Of a stretch of DNA of 39,061 nt, positions 26,691 through 36,911 are shown piece after piece; the stretch's first letter is position 1; the number at the start of each line of letters is the position of its first letter. The DNA is taken from the NCBI GenBank assembly GCA_028281725.1, contig JANQJJ010000493.1, positions 1 to 39,061 on the forward strand, written 5' to 3'. The DNA comes from Pirellulaceae bacterium (GTDB lineage: Bacteria; Planctomycetota; Planctomycetia; Pirellulales; Pirellulaceae). A program made the translations under genes and the position numbers. The notes below the pieces were generated by a model. That model saw only the letters and a list, made by a program, of their open reading frames with translations. It ran no database searches and was not told the DNA's origin.

Positions 26691-28013
26691 ATGACCGCAC
26701 CTCGTAGCCAGCGCGTCGTCATCACCGGCCTGGGCATCATCAGTCCCATCGGTAACGATCTTGAAACGGCCTGGAACAATCTCAGCCAAGGCCATTCGGG
26801 CATTGCGCCGGTCGACCGTCTTCCCACGGATGATCTCCCGTTCAGGTCTGGCGGTGAGGTCAAGGACTTCACCGGTTCGATCGACGACTACGGCCCACTC
26901 GACAAAAAGCTCCAGCGGGCGATCAAGAAAAACATGAAGGTCATGTGCCGGGAGATTGAGATGGGAGTGGCTGCGGCCCAAAAGGCGCTGGTGCACAGCG
27001 GCCTTGGCAGCGATCGCGATCCCGACCGCTGTGGCTGCTTGTTTGGTTGTGACTACATTTTGACTCGGCCCGAGGAATACGCCGATGGCCTGAGAAATTG
27101 CCTCGAACTGGCAGGCAAGTTCGACATGGCGGATTGGCCTACCCGTGGACTACCCAAAGTCAATCCGCTGTGGCTACTAAAGTACCTACCCAATATGCCC
27201 AACAGCCACGTTGCCATCTACAACGATTTCCGAGGCCCCAACAACTCGCTAACCGTTCGCGAAGCGAGCATGAATCTATCGGTCGCCGAAGCAGCCGATA
27301 TCATTCGCCGGGACGCGGCGGACGTAATGCTCGTGGGCGCCACCGGAAGCCGACTCCATCCACTGCGAACTGCCCACGTGGCGCTCATAGACCGGCTCGC
27401 CAGCGAGCGTGCCGAACCGGCGGAGATGTCGCGTCCGTTTGACGAGAGCTGTGATGGGATGGTCTTGGGTGAAGGCGCCGGCGCCGTGATGCTCGAATCT
27501 TTAGAACATGCGCAGGCGCGAGGCGCCAAGATTTGGGGAGAGGTGATCGGTCATGGAGCGGCGATGGTGGGTCCTCTATCACCCGCTCAGGGTAAGCGGG
27601 ATTACCTTCGCATTTCGGTTCAAGCAGCCTTGTCCGCTGCGATCCGCAGCGCTGCCCAGCGGATGCCGGAGGCGTGGCACCTACATGCTCAAGGCCTCAG
27701 CTCACCGGAGCCGGATGCATCCGAAGCTCTCGCCATCGGTGATGTGCTTTCGCAGGTCGATCAACCGATCCCGGTCACGGCAGCCAAAAGCTACTTTGGG
27801 AATCTTGGCGCCGGTGGAGCGGCTGTGGAGCTGATTTGCAGCCTTTTGGCCCTCGAGCATGGCCCGCTCTTCCCCATTCGCAATCTGAACTCTCCCAACC
27901 CCCAGGTCACATGGACGCCGGCTCAGGCAGGTTGCGATGCTGGCAAAGCGGTCATTCACACAAGTTTTACACTTCAGGGGCAATCCAGTTCTCTGGTCGT
28001 GGCGGCTGCCTGA
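26691..28013 (+). CDS. Ketosynthase-fold protein without the catalytic triad
   Basis: The 440 residues clearly have the FabF-like thiolase fold: VVITGLGIISPIGNDLETAW at the N-terminus, RGPNNSLTVREASMNLSVAEA, RPFDESCDGMVLGEGAGAVMLE, and AAKSYFGNLGAGG. The catalytic positions are changed. The cysteine of TACA aligns with Glu191, the first histidine (AHGTSTP) with Gln334 (HAQGLSSP), and the second histidine (TGH) with Asn371 (FGN). The supporting Lys366 remains, and the gating GFGG loop is replaced by TLQG. It should not condense acyl groups by the known mechanism. By analogy with chain-length factors and KSQ domains it could be a partner or decarboxylase-like subunit. No acyl carrier protein or other fatty acid gene is adjacent. 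Confidence 0.85.
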   Translation: MTAPRSQRVVITGLGIISPIGNDLETAWNNLSQGHSGIAPVDRLPTDDLPFRSGGEVKDFTGSIDDYGPLDKKLQRAIKKNMKVMCREIEMGVAAAQKALVHSGLGSDRDPDRCGCLFGCDYILTRPEEYADGLRNCLELAGKFDMADWPTRGLPKVNPLWLLKYLPNMPNSHVAIYNDFRGPNNSLTVREASMNLSVAEAADIIRRDAADVMLVGATGSRLHPLRTAHVALIDRLASERAEPAEMSRPFDESCDGMVLGEGAGAVMLESLEHAQARGAKIWGEVIGHGAAMVGPLSPAQGKRDYLRISVQAALSAAIRSAAQRMPEAWHLHAQGLSSPEPDASEALAIGDVLSQVDQPIPVTAAKSYFGNLGAGGAAVELICSLLALEHGPLFPIRNLNSPNPQVTWTPAQAGCDAGKAVIHTSFTLQGQSSSLVVAAA

Positions 28014-28068
28014 ACGCCCAGTTCTCTTCAATGTGCCAAAACTCGCGCCCAGTCGGCTTCACACTGCG

Positions 28069-28097
28069 TTGACACCACTTGGGCACAGAAGTACGAT
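28069..28097 (+). promoter_or_regulatory. Sigma70-like promoter of the nusA-infB-rbfA group
   Basis: A perfect TTGACA is followed after 17 bases by TACGAT. Transcription would start near 28104, leaving a leader of about 185 bases before the nusA ATG at 28292. Confidence 0.65.
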
Positions 28098-28291
28098 TGT
28101 CCCGTTACTGATTGAACTTACTCATACATGTGGTAGGTTTTGTCGGCCGATTTCCGCCGATGTGTTTGGCTGGCGTGCTCAGACTGTAATCGAATTCGAT
28201 TGCACTTTCGCCTCGCTAGCGCTCTAAAAAAATGAGCCCTGTCGGTCGTGGGACTCCGGCCGCAGGACCGCCGCCAACCAAATCAGCAAGC

Positions 28292-29797
28292 ATGAATCCT
28301 ACCGAACTCCTAAGGCTTGTCGACTCACTTCATCGTGAGAAGAATATCGATAGTGAAATCGTATTCTCAGCCATTGAGGCTGCCTTGCTAACGGCAGTCC
28401 GCAAGCATCGTGGTGAGGAAGCCGATGTGACGGTCACCATTGACCGCGACAGTGGCAATATCTCCGCTTCATGCGATGGCGAGGAGCTAGATCAAGCGGA
28501 AATCGGGCGGATTGGCGCGCAAACCGCCAAACAAGTAATCATTCAGAAGATTAAAGAGGCCGAACGCGACTCGCTGCTCGACGAATTCCATGACCAGGTA
28601 GGGCAGTTGGTCACCGGAACCGTCCAGCGAAGCGATCGAGGCGTAACGACCGTCCAACTAGGCAATATGGAAGCCATCTTGCCTCGTGGTGAACAGATTT
28701 CCGGCGAGTCCTACCACAATGGCGACCGCATTCGAGCCGTCGTCTATGAGGTCAAGGCTGCCGGAAATCGGGTCAAAGTCATCTTGAGTCGAACCAAGCC
28801 GCAATTGGTTCAGCGGCTCTTTGAGCAGGAAATCCCCGAAATTAGTGAAGGGGTGATCGAGATCAACGCGATCAGCCGCGAGCCCGGTCACCGCAGCAAG
28901 GTCGCAGTCAGCAGCTCCGATCAACGCGTCGATTGCGTGGGAGCCTGCGTGGGGGTTCGCGGAAACCGTATCAAGAACATCACCAGCGAATTGGCCGGGG
29001 AGAGGATTGACATCGTTCGCTGGAGCGAAGACCCGCTGGTGCTCATTCCTAGCGCGCTGCAGCCGGCCGAAGTGGAACAGGTTCTGCTGTGTGACATGAT
29101 TGGCCGGGCCATCGTGCTGGTCAAGGACGACCAACTCTCGCAGGCCATCGGTAAATATGGGCAAAATGTCCGCTTAGCCAGCAAATTGGTAGGCTGGGAC
29201 ATCGAGATCATGACCGCAGGCGAGCTCGAAGAGCAGATCGACCGAGCTGTTGGCGCCTTCATGGAATTGGAAGGAATGACGGAGGATTTGGCACAAAGAC
29301 TAGTGGAACAAGGCTATTTGTCGTACGATGATCTGTCTGTCATCGAGCCGGATGCCCTCATGGAAATGGGGGGCATGACCGCCGAACAGGTCGACGCCAT
29401 CGTCGAACAAGCCGATGTGCGAGCCGAAGAGGCCGAGCGGATTGCGGAAGAACAAAAGAGACTGAAGAAAGAGCAGGAGATGGCCGATCGACTTGCCGCC
29501 GAGCAAGCGCCGCCGCCGAGTCCCGCCGCTGAAACAGATTCGGCCACCGAGACGTCGACTACCGAAGAGCCGGTAGCGGACCTGCTGACAGACAAGGCTG
29601 TAGACGAATCCAAACCTGTAGACGAATCGACCACCCCATCAGCAGAGGCTGACCAGCCGGAAAACACGGACAACGCAGACAAACCTGTAGACGAAGACCA
29701 AGACGAATCCGCAACTGAGCAGAAGGCCACCACACCTCCTGCAGCTAGTGCTCCAGAGGAAACTATGGACCAGACAAATGTCGCCGATCAGAATTAG
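28292..29797 (+). CDS. nusA: Transcription termination/antitermination factor NusA
   Basis: It binds RNA polymerase and nascent RNA, modulating pausing, termination and antitermination. From Met 28292 there are 501 residues. The N-terminal polymerase-binding domain ([28 protein letters not shown]) is followed by an S1 domain ([20 protein letters not shown]), KH1 ([27 protein letters not shown]), and KH2 ([27 protein letters not shown]). A helix-hairpin-helix-like region ([18 protein letters not shown]) and a long acidic Glu/Asp/Thr/Pro tail of about 120 residues end the protein. The start is chosen because the NusA N-terminus begins there; the ORF-track start adds 20 Gly/Pro residues. rimP, usually upstream of nusA, is absent. 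Confidence 0.95.
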   Translation: MNPTELLRLVDSLHREKNIDSEIVFSAIEAALLTAVRKHRGEEADVTVTIDRDSGNISASCDGEELDQAEIGRIGAQTAKQVIIQKIKEAERDSLLDEFHDQVGQLVTGTVQRSDRGVTTVQLGNMEAILPRGEQISGESYHNGDRIRAVVYEVKAAGNRVKVILSRTKPQLVQRLFEQEIPEISEGVIEINAISREPGHRSKVAVSSSDQRVDCVGACVGVRGNRIKNITSELAGERIDIVRWSEDPLVLIPSALQPAEVEQVLLCDMIGRAIVLVKDDQLSQAIGKYGQNVRLASKLVGWDIEIMTAGELEEQIDRAVGAFMELEGMTEDLAQRLVEQGYLSYDDLSVIEPDALMEMGGMTAEQVDAIVEQADVRAEEAERIAEEQKRLKKEQEMADRLAAEQAPPPSPAAETDSATETSTTEEPVADLLTDKAVDESKPVDESTTPSAEADQPENTDNADKPVDEDQDESATEQKATTPPAASAPEETMDQTNVADQN

Positions 29798-29818
29798 TTC
29801 TCTGGTCGACAATGGCCG

Positions 29819-29841
29819 GTGGACTACCCAGGTAGTTCCAC
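29819..29841 (+). other. Hairpin in the nusA-infB spacer
   Basis: GTGGACTAC pairs with GTAGTTCCAC (one bulged T) across the loop CCAG, 22 bases after the nusA stop. No T-run follows, so it is unlikely to be a strong terminator. It may protect or separate the nusA message. Confidence 0.45.
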
Positions 29842-29997
29842 TAGGTTTCCGAATTGACGTTACTCTTTTAGCAGGGAGACGTCCATGTAGATGACACCCC
29901 CACGTGCGCCAGGTGGTCGTGTCAGAGCGCAGCGTCCGATAGGTTCGGCGCCGGTAGTTTGATGACCACTTTTTTGATTCCTTAGGAATAATTGCAC

Positions 29998-32727
29998 GTG
30001 CCGAAACGCATCTACGCGCTAGCCAAAGAACTGAAGATGGACAGCAAGGAACTGGTTGATCTTTGCTCCAAGATTGGGATCCAGAATAAGGGTTCTGCGT
30101 TAGCCAGCCTGGAAGACGACGAAGTCGAGCGCATCGAGAAGTATCTCGCCGGTGGTGAGGCTCAAGATTCTACTGAGGCACCACCAGAATCATCTACGGC
30201 CAGTGAAGCCCCCAGCAGCGCCAAGCCGGCCGCGTCGGGTGCTCCCTTGGCGGGCAGCAGAAAAAGCGCCCCCCCGCCAGTCACGCCGGCCAAGCCCGAG
30301 CCGGAATCGCCTAAGAAGCTCACTCGGGAAGATTATATCTCCCCAGCCGCCTCTGCGGCGGGTCGCGTACGCAGTCTGGATGCCAAGCGAACAGCGAGCA
30401 GCGATAGTTCTTCTGCCGTGGAAGAACGCAAAAAGCCACAACCTCAACAGCGTCGCGAACCGGTCATTAACTTGGCCCGCCTTCCCAAAGGCAATCAGCC
30501 GGTAGTCCCACCTCCGAAGTCGAACGAGCCGGCCCCCCAACGACCGGAGATCCGCTTCACCAAGGACGATATCAGCGGCCAGAAGCAGGGCATGAAGGCG
30601 CCCTTGCAAGATCTGGAAAAACAGCAGCAACAACCGAAGGAATCAGGACGCGGTAAAGGGAAGCCGAAGCAGGCTTCTGCCACACCGGCCGCCGGACCAG
30701 GTGGTCTCAGCCAGTTCACCAAAGCAGCGGCCGACCGCGCCAAAGGGCGCCATCGTCGAACCGAAGACGAGGATGAGAATCGCGGCAAGAAGGGCACTTC
30801 CGGAATCGCGGCGGCTCGCGCCGAACGGCGCCGCCGTGGACGAAGCGGTGGTGTCGAGAGCGATGATGACCGCCGGTCCTATCGCGGCGGCAGACGTCTG
30901 GTCCGCAAGGGAACCAATACCGCAGCGCCTCGCAAAGAAAATGCCGTGCTGGAACTGCCGTGCACGGTGCGCAGTTTTTCGGAAGCCACGGGTGTTCCCG
31001 CCGGACGCGTCCTGGGCACCCTGATGCAGATGGGCCATGGCGTCACGATCAACGCCAATCTGGAAGCAGAAATGGCCGAGTTGCTGGCCGTCGAACTGGG
31101 CGTCGAACTCGAATTCAAGTTGCCTCAGAGCTTGGAGGAAGGCATCATCGACAGTATCGAGGAGACGGAGGATTCAGCGGAGTCGCTCATCACCCGTCCT
31201 CCGATCGTGACCTTTCTCGGCCACGTCGATCACGGAAAGACTTCTTTGCTCGATTACTTGATTGGTACGCGAATCGTCACGGGCGAGGCAGGTGGCATCA
31301 CCCAGCACATCCGAGCCTATCAGGTCGAAAAAGATGGCCGAACAATCTCCTTTGTCGATACACCAGGCCACGAAGCGTTCACTGAAATGCGAGCCCGCGG
31401 TGCCAACGTAACCGATATTGCCGTACTGGTGATCGCCGCCGATGACGGCATCATGCCGCAAACCGAAGAAGCCATCAGTCACGCCAAGGCGGCCGAAGTG
31501 CCTATTGTGGTGGCGCTCAACAAGATTGATTTGGCCGGCGTAGACGCCAATCGCGCGCTAACCCAAATGACCGAACATGGCCTGACGCCCAGTGAATGGG
31601 GGGGCGATGTTGAAGTCGTGCGCACCAGCGCTATCTCTGGCGAAGGCATGGATGAGCTGCTGGAAACCTTGTTGACGGTAGCTGAGCTGCATGATTACCA
31701 GGCGAACCCCGACCGAGCAGCCATCGGTGTTTGCCTGGAAGCAGAACAGGCGTCCGACAAGGGTGTGATTGCCAAGGTCGTCGTTCAGAATGGAACACTG
31801 CATGTCGGAGATATTGTCCTGTGCGGCACCAGCTACGGCCGGGTGAAGGCCATGTACGACACTTTGAATCCTTCTCTGCAAGTAAAATCTGCCGGCCCCT
31901 CAGTACCGATCAATATTACGGGACTCGACTTCGCGCCGGGTGCCGGCGACCGGCTTTACGTCCTCGATAGTATTGCTCAGGCTCGCGAGTTGGCCGAAAC
32001 GCGATCGGACAAGTCGCGGGCCCAGTCGCTCTCCGGCTCGTCGCCCAAAGTCTCGTTTGAGGCCTTTCAAGACCTCTTGCAATCGGGCACGCTGGGGCAG
32101 GTTGAGGAGAAAGTCGAACTCAACCTCATCATTCGTGCGGATGCCCGCGGTAGCTTGGAAGCGATTGAAAAGGAGCTTTCGAAGCTGGAACACCCCGAAG
32201 TCGAAATCCGCGTTCTTCAAAAGAGCGTGGGCGGAATCACGGTAGCCGACGTCACCCTGGCGAGTGCTTCGCAGGCAGTCATCGTAGGTTTCAATGTCAT
32301 ACCGGACGAAAATGCTCGCGGGCTGGCAGACGAACGGAATGTAGAAATCCGTCGCTACGACATCATCTACAAACTGGCCGAGGATATCAAAGCCATTGTC
32401 GAAGGTCGCCTACGGCCCGAAGAACGCGTGGTCGAACTGGGACGCGCGTTGGTCAAAACGGTTTTCAATATCTCCCGCGTCGGAGCGGTGGCGGGTTGCT
32501 ACGTTGCCCAGGGCGCGATCGAACGTGGCTGCCGAATTCGTGTCCATCGCGATGGTCGAACCATCGGCGACTATGCTCTCGACTCACTCAAACGACATAA
32601 GGATGATGTCAAAGAAGTCCCACGTGGAATGGAATGTGGTATCAAACTAGCCGGCTTTAACGACTTAAAACAGGATGATGTACTCGAAGCTTATCGAATC
32701 GAAGAAGTAGCTCGAACACTCGACTAG
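29998..32727 (+). CDS. infB: Translation initiation factor IF-2
   Basis: This GTPase delivers initiator tRNA to the 30S subunit and promotes subunit joining. It has 909 residues from GTG 29998. Layout: an IF2N domain ([20 protein letters not shown]), a long charged, Ala/Pro/Lys-rich linker (about 50-310), a second IF2N-like segment ([25 protein letters not shown]), and the G domain with GHVDHGKTS (G1), DTPGH (G3), NKID (G4) and SAISG (G5). C-terminal domains follow, including [18 protein letters not shown] is preferred over TTG 29992 because the family N-terminus begins with Met-Pro-x-Arg-Ile-Tyr and AGGA is ten bases upstream. It is the middle gene of the conserved nusA-infB-rbfA order. Confidence 0.95.
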   Translation: MPKRIYALAKELKMDSKELVDLCSKIGIQNKGSALASLEDDEVERIEKYLAGGEAQDSTEAPPESSTASEAPSSAKPAASGAPLAGSRKSAPPPVTPAKPEPESPKKLTREDYISPAASAAGRVRSLDAKRTASSDSSSAVEERKKPQPQQRREPVINLARLPKGNQPVVPPPKSNEPAPQRPEIRFTKDDISGQKQGMKAPLQDLEKQQQQPKESGRGKGKPKQASATPAAGPGGLSQFTKAAADRAKGRHRRTEDEDENRGKKGTSGIAAARAERRRRGRSGGVESDDDRRSYRGGRRLVRKGTNTAAPRKENAVLELPCTVRSFSEATGVPAGRVLGTLMQMGHGVTINANLEAEMAELLAVELGVELEFKLPQSLEEGIIDSIEETEDSAESLITRPPIVTFLGHVDHGKTSLLDYLIGTRIVTGEAGGITQHIRAYQVEKDGRTISFVDTPGHEAFTEMRARGANVTDIAVLVIAADDGIMPQTEEAISHAKAAEVPIVVALNKIDLAGVDANRALTQMTEHGLTPSEWGGDVEVVRTSAISGEGMDELLETLLTVAELHDYQANPDRAAIGVCLEAEQASDKGVIAKVVVQNGTLHVGDIVLCGTSYGRVKAMYDTLNPSLQVKSAGPSVPINITGLDFAPGAGDRLYVLDSIAQARELAETRSDKSRAQSLSGSSPKVSFEAFQDLLQSGTLGQVEEKVELNLIIRADARGSLEAIEKELSKLEHPEVEIRVLQKSVGGITVADVTLASASQAVIVGFNVIPDENARGLADERNVEIRRYDIIYKLAEDIKAIVEGRLRPEERVVELGRALVKTVFNISRVGAVAGCYVAQGAIERGCRIRVHRDGRTIGDYALDSLKRHKDDVKEVPRGMECGIKLAGFNDLKQDDVLEAYRIEEVARTLD

Positions 32728-32792
32728 CCTCCCGCCCCCAACGTCCGCTTCCTATTCCCAGACCAGCGTTTTCCAAGACCAGGGTTTCATCG

Positions 32793-33224
32793 ATGGCCAG
32801 CCGTCGCATGCTCAAAGCCGCAGAGGCGATTCGAGAAGTCGTTAGCATGGCGATTTTGACGGAAATTCGCGATCCGCGCGTTCAACATGTCACCGTGACC
32901 GGCGTCGAAGTTACCCCCGACATGCGCTCGGCCAAGGTGAAGGTCAGTATTATGGGCGACGAGGGCCGGCAACAGTTGTGCTTGCGTGGCCTGAACAGCT
33001 CGGCAGGATTCTTGCAATCGAAGGTCGCCAAACGGATCGACACTCGGTATACGCCGCGCCTGACGTTTGAATTGGATCCAGGGGTCAAGAAGAGCCTCGA
33101 AGTCGGTCGCATTCTCCATGAATTAGAGCAGGAACGCGAACAACTCGCGGCTGAAAAACAACTCGCATCTGAAAAGCAGCCCCTGGCTGGCGACCTCCCG
33201 TCGCCCAACGAATCGACTGACTGA
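32793..33224 (+). CDS. rbfA: Ribosome-binding factor A
   Basis: It assists late maturation of the 30S subunit at the 16S rRNA 5' end. The 143 residues have the KH-like RbfA fold: [19 protein letters not shown], then [30 protein letters not shown], and [24 protein letters not shown]-terminal extension rich in Glu/Gln/Lys ([16 protein letters not shown]) carries a short repeat. It follows infB by 65 bases as in many bacteria. The next gene is not truB, so the classical operon ends here. Confidence 0.94.
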   Translation: MASRRMLKAAEAIREVVSMAILTEIRDPRVQHVTVTGVEVTPDMRSAKVKVSIMGDEGRQQLCLRGLNSSAGFLQSKVAKRIDTRYTPRLTFELDPGVKKSLEVGRILHELEQEREQLAAEKQLASEKQPLAGDLPSPNESTD

Positions 33225-33235
33225 GCGACGGGGAT

Positions 33236-33256
33236 CCGGCCAATCGATTTGGCCGG
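33236..33256 (+). other. Perfect 8-bp hairpin after rbfA
   Basis: CCGGCCAA and TTGGCCGG pair around the loop TCGAT, 11 bases after the rbfA stop. There is no T-run, so it is a possible 3' protective hairpin or factor-dependent terminator. Confidence 0.5.
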
Positions 33257-33324
33257 CGGCGGACGCGGACTCAGACCAACTACCCACACCAAGCTTTATC
33301 AAAGACCAACTTCCAAGAACAGCC

Positions 33325-34257
33325 ATGAGTACCAAGAATCGCGGCGATCGTATTCAACTTTTGCACAAAGTCGTCTCCAAACACTTCACCCCCGTAGCCG
33401 CTCCAGAAGATCGATCCGTTCTCGAACACCTGATCTACGCTTGCTGCCTGGAAGACGCCAAATACGAGGCTACCGACGAAGCCTTTCATCGGCTACAAGA
33501 ATCTTACTTCGACTGGAACGAAATCCGCGTGACGACCGTCAGTGAATTGTGCGAAGCACTCCACAATTTGCCCAGCCCGAGCGCAGCGGCGCTGCGAATC
33601 AAGAAGAACCTGCAATCGCTCTTCGAAACCCGCTACAGTTTCGAAATTGATGACATGGTGAAAATGAATCAAGGAAAGGCCGTTCAGGAGCTGGAAAAGC
33701 TAAGCGGCATGACCAAATTTGTCCTCGGCTATGTCACGCAGAATGCACTCGGCGGACACTCGATTCCTGTCAGCGGCTCCATCATGCGAGTCTTGTTGGC
33801 AACCGAGGTAGTATCGGAAGCCGAAGCGGCCAAGGGACTCGCTCCCGGCCTGGAACGAACCGTGTCCAAATCGAAAGGGGCCAGCTTCGCGTCTTGCCTA
33901 CACCAGCTGGGCGTGATGTTCGCCACCACGCCGGGAGGCAAACAGGTCAAAGCGATTATGAAAGAAGCTGGTGCCGCTGAACCCAAGAAGAAAACCAAGG
34001 CTCCGGTCGCCAAGACTCCCGCCGCAAAGAGTTCTGCTGCGAAGAGTCCGGCCAAAAAAGTAGCCGCCTCCAAGGCGACTACTAAAAAGAAAGCGGCTGT
34101 GACCAAAGCAAAAGCAGCTAAGCGCGCGCCCGCTAAAAAGGCCGCTCCGAAGAAGACGGCTACCAAGAAAGCTGCCGCTAAAAAGCCGGCGAAAAAGGCG
34201 GCCGCCAAAAGCACCAAGGCGACTCCCAAGAAGATGTCAAAACGCAAACCACGTTAG
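33325..34257 (+). CDS. Endonuclease III-fold protein with histone H1-like tail, probably non-catalytic
   Basis: The 310 residues have two parts. Residues 1-215 resemble the helix-hairpin-helix glycosylase fold of endonuclease III: NLPSPSAAALRIKKNLQ, then KLSGMTKFVLGYVTQNALGG and IPVSGSIMRVL. In endonuclease III these are LPGVGRKTANVVL and IAVDTHIFRV, so the catalytic Lys aligns with Phe132 and the catalytic Asp with Ser150. The C-terminal Fe-S cysteine loop is missing. Residues 218-310 are a Lys/Ala/Pro/Thr tail with about one third lysine and AKK repeats, like histone H1 or HctB. The likely role is non-specific or structure-specific DNA binding, inferred from composition. The Lys/Ala tail may be elastic between strains. 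It follows rbfA and precedes the YebC gene by 66 bases. Confidence 0.78.
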   Translation: MSTKNRGDRIQLLHKVVSKHFTPVAAPEDRSVLEHLIYACCLEDAKYEATDEAFHRLQESYFDWNEIRVTTVSELCEALHNLPSPSAAALRIKKNLQSLFETRYSFEIDDMVKMNQGKAVQELEKLSGMTKFVLGYVTQNALGGHSIPVSGSIMRVLLATEVVSEAEAAKGLAPGLERTVSKSKGASFASCLHQLGVMFATTPGGKQVKAIMKEAGAAEPKKKTKAPVAKTPAAKSSAAKSPAKKVAASKATTKKKAAVTKAKAAKRAPAKKAAPKKTATKKAAAKKPAKKAAAKSTKATPKKMSKRKPR

Positions 34258-34323
34258 GTGCATCGCGCGGCGGGGAAGTTTCTCTTACAACTCGAAATAG
34301 TCGACGACGACGGTAGCAACACG

Positions 34324-35073
34324 ATGGCCGGACATTCCCATTGGGCTGGAATCAAACACAAGAAAGCACTCGTTGACAGCAAACGCAGCAAGCTTTGGTC
34401 CAAACTGTCCAAAGCCATTATCGTCGCAGCCAAGCTGGGCGGGGGTGATCCGGACGCCAATGTTCGCCTGCGAACCGCCATCCAAGATGCTAAGTCGCTT
34501 AGCATGCCTCGAGAAAACATCCAGCGGGCCATCAAAAAAGGGACCGGCGAACTCGATGGCGGCAATGTGGAAGAGGCCTTGTACGAAGGCTACGGACCGG
34601 CGGGAGTTGCGGTCATGTGTGACATCATGACGGACAACCGTAACCGGACGGCTCCGGAGATTCGCAAGATATTCGACGTGCACGGCGGCAATCTTGGAGG
34701 AACCGGTTGCGTCGCCTACCTATTTGATCGCAAGGGCATCATCGTCATCGCGGCCGCCGGCGACCGGGAAGAGCAGATTATGGAAATTGCGCTCGAAAAC
34801 GACGCGCAGGACATCCAAACGGTCGACGACCGGATTGAAATCTTCACCGCCCCGGAAGGCTTGACGCAACTGTCCGGTGCGATCGAGCAGGCGGGCATTG
34901 CCATGCAAGTCAGTGAAGTGTCCCGAGTTCCTCAGACCACCGTCGACGTCGACTCCGCGACAGCCAAAATTGCACTCAAACTGCTCGAAACGCTTGAGGA
35001 CCATGATGATGTCCAGAGCGTGGCAACCAACCTGAACTTTGAAAACGAGGCGGTAGCTCAGCTGCTCTCCTAG
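34324..35073 (+). CDS. yebC: YebC/PmpR-family regulator
   Basis: This 249-residue protein has the TACO1/YebC fold. MAGHSHWAGIKHKKALVDSKRSKLW is the family N-terminus, followed by AAKLGGGDPDANVRLRTAIQDAKSLSMPRENIQRAIKKG and YEGYGPAGVAVMCDIMTDNRNRT. Family members have been described as DNA-binding regulators and as translation factors acting at proline-rich stretches; which applies here cannot be seen. The start at 34324 is fixed by the conserved N-terminus; the ORF-track start adds 22 unrelated residues. Codons near the end form the first arm of the terminator. Confidence 0.94.
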   Translation: MAGHSHWAGIKHKKALVDSKRSKLWSKLSKAIIVAAKLGGGDPDANVRLRTAIQDAKSLSMPRENIQRAIKKGTGELDGGNVEEALYEGYGPAGVAVMCDIMTDNRNRTAPEIRKIFDVHGGNLGGTGCVAYLFDRKGIIVIAAAGDREEQIMEIALENDAQDIQTVDDRIEIFTAPEGLTQLSGAIEQAGIAMQVSEVSRVPQTTVDVDSATAKIALKLLETLEDHDDVQSVATNLNFENEAVAQLLS

Positions 35074-35086
35074 AAGAGCATTTTTT
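35063..35086 (+). terminator. Intrinsic terminator overlapping the yebC stop codon
   Basis: TGCTCT and AGAGCA pair around the loop CCTAGA and are followed immediately by TTTTTT. The yebC stop TAG (35071-35073) lies within the loop. The leuA gene converges from the other side. Confidence 0.8.
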
Positions 35087-35243
35087 ACTTTTGCTGTCGC
35101 CAGATTTCAGCGAGTTCGCGTTGAAGTACATGGGCGCACCAAGGCCGTGTGGGTGTGCGGACTTGCACGGCAGCGCCAGGCTCAAATTAGCAGCAGGACA
35201 TGCTCCGCCATACTGCGGCCACCCGTGCCCTCCCCCGCCCGGC

Positions 35244-36797
35244 TCACGCGTCCGCCGCAGGTACCGGCTTTTCAACCGCAGCGATTCGGTTAATGGAATT
35301 GAGCATCGCCAGAATGGTCGCCTCAACGGTATCGGTGGACACCCCAACCCCCTTATAGATTTGGCCGTCATGCTCTATCTCCAGCTGAACGTCGCCTTGC
35401 GCGTCCCTCCCCAGCGTCGCACTACGGACACGATAGTCCTTGCATACCACCTGGTAACCGGTCAACCGCTCTACCGCCCAGAAAGCCGCATCAACGGGTC
35501 CGTCCCCCTGCTCGACTTCGGTCGTGTACTCCTGAGCGTTGTGGACTAGAGTCAAACTGACGTGAGGCTGGCGTCCGGTGCCGCTGGCAACCTCGAACCG
35601 CGCTAACGTCCAAGACTCGTCCACTTGCCCGGAAATCTCTTGCTGAATCAGGGCGGCAATATCTCCGTCATAGATTTCTTTCTTCTTGTCGGCTAGTTCC
35701 TTGAAACGGTCGAATACGTGTTGAAGCTGCTCTGCGGTGATACTGAACCCCAACGCGTGAGCCCGATCGGCCAGTGCTGCTCGGCCACTATGCTTGCCAA
35801 GCACCAGATCGGTTTTCGAAAAACCGACATCCTCCGGCCTCATGATCTCGTAGGTACTCGGTTCTTTAAGCATTCCATCTTGGTGGATCCCCGATTCGTG
35901 AGCGAACGCATTGCGGCCCACCACCGACTTGTTGCGTTGCACGTCCATTCCCGTAATCGTGCTCACCAACCGGCTTGTCGGCACCAATCGCCGGGTATCG
36001 ATGCCGGTTTCGCAGCCGAACAATTCCTGACGAGTTTTCAAGGCCATGACCACCTCTTCCAGGGCGCAGTTGCCGGCTCGCTCCCCGATCCCATTGATCG
36101 TACACTCGACCTGTCCGCACCCGGCTTCGACGGCCGCCAATGTGTTGGCCAGGGCTAAACCGAGGTCGTCGTGACAATGCGTACTGAGCACCGCACGGTC
36201 CATATTGGGCACTCGATCCATCAGCGTACCGATGCAGGCCCGCATCTCACTGGGCGTCGTATAGCCCACGGTGTCCGGGATATTGATCGTGGTCGCCCCT
36301 GCCTTGATCGCAGCCTCGACGACGCGGCACAGAAAATCGCGCTCGGTTCTAGCGGCGTCCTCGGGCGAAAACTCGATGTCATCGCAAACCTTGGCTGCTT
36401 GCTTGACCCCTTGAATCGCTCGCTCGACAATCTCGTCTTGCGACATCCTCAACTTGAATTCGCGGTGAATGGCGCTGGTCGCCAAAAAGACGTGGATTCT
36501 CGGCTGCTCAGCTCCCCTGAGCGCCTCCCAGGCGCGATCGATGTCCTTCGGGTTGCAACGCGCCAGTCCGCAAACGGTAGCCCCTCGCACAACTTCGGCG
36601 ATCTCACGTACCGACTCAAAATCACCGGGCGATGCGATTGGGAACCCCGCTTCGATGACGTCCACCCCCAGGTTGACCAGCGCATGAGCCACTTCCAGCT
36701 TCTCAGCCCGGTTCATACTGGCGCCCGGCGATTGCTCGCCGTCGCGCAGAGTCGTGTCGAAAATTCGGATGCGACGTGTGTCGGTTTCACCACTCAT
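35244..36797 (-). CDS. leuA: 2-isopropylmalate synthase
   Basis: It condenses acetyl-CoA with 2-oxoisovalerate, the first step of leucine synthesis. The 517 residues contain a DRE-TIM barrel with [15 protein letters not shown] (metal Asp14) and the HxH metal ligands in STHCHDD (H207, H209). [15 protein letters not shown] and [12 protein letters not shown] form the signature of the subdomain region, and a C-terminal LeuA dimer/regulatory domain (about 390-510) usually mediates leucine feedback. The start at 36797 has AAGGT about nine bases upstream; the ORF-track start adds 15 residues. Expression is probably controlled by the leader attenuator upstream. No other leu genes are in the window. 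Confidence 0.96.
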   Translation of the reverse strand: MSGETDTRRIRIFDTTLRDGEQSPGASMNRAEKLEVAHALVNLGVDVIEAGFPIASPGDFESVREIAEVVRGATVCGLARCNPKDIDRAWEALRGAEQPRIHVFLATSAIHREFKLRMSQDEIVERAIQGVKQAAKVCDDIEFSPEDAARTERDFLCRVVEAAIKAGATTINIPDTVGYTTPSEMRACIGTLMDRVPNMDRAVLSTHCHDDLGLALANTLAAVEAGCGQVECTINGIGERAGNCALEEVVMALKTRQELFGCETGIDTRRLVPTSRLVSTITGMDVQRNKSVVGRNAFAHESGIHQDGMLKEPSTYEIMRPEDVGFSKTDLVLGKHSGRAALADRAHALGFSITAEQLQHVFDRFKELADKKKEIYDGDIAALIQQEISGQVDESWTLARFEVASGTGRQPHVSLTLVHNAQEYTTEVEQGDGPVDAAFWAVERLTGYQVVCKDYRVRSATLGRDAQGDVQLEIEHDGQIYKGVGVSTDTVEATILAMLNSINRIAAVEKPVPAADA

Positions 36798-36876
36798 GTC
36801 TTTACCTTGCTCTGTTGGTGCTAAACGGATACCGCGCGGCACGCGGCCCCCGATTCTCCAAGCCCCGCAGGAAATG

Positions 36877-36911
36877 AAAAAACCCCGAGGCTCATGGTGA
36901 GCTTCGGGGTT
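36877..36911 (-). terminator. Attenuator terminator upstream of leuA
   Basis: On the minus strand AACCCCGA-A-GCTCA pairs with TGAGC-C-TCGGGGTT (13 pairs, one mismatch) around CCA. The T-run TTTTTT overlaps the end of the stem. It stands 80 bases before the leuA ATG on the same strand, so it can only serve as an attenuator or a terminator of an upstream transcript. Confidence 0.85.
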
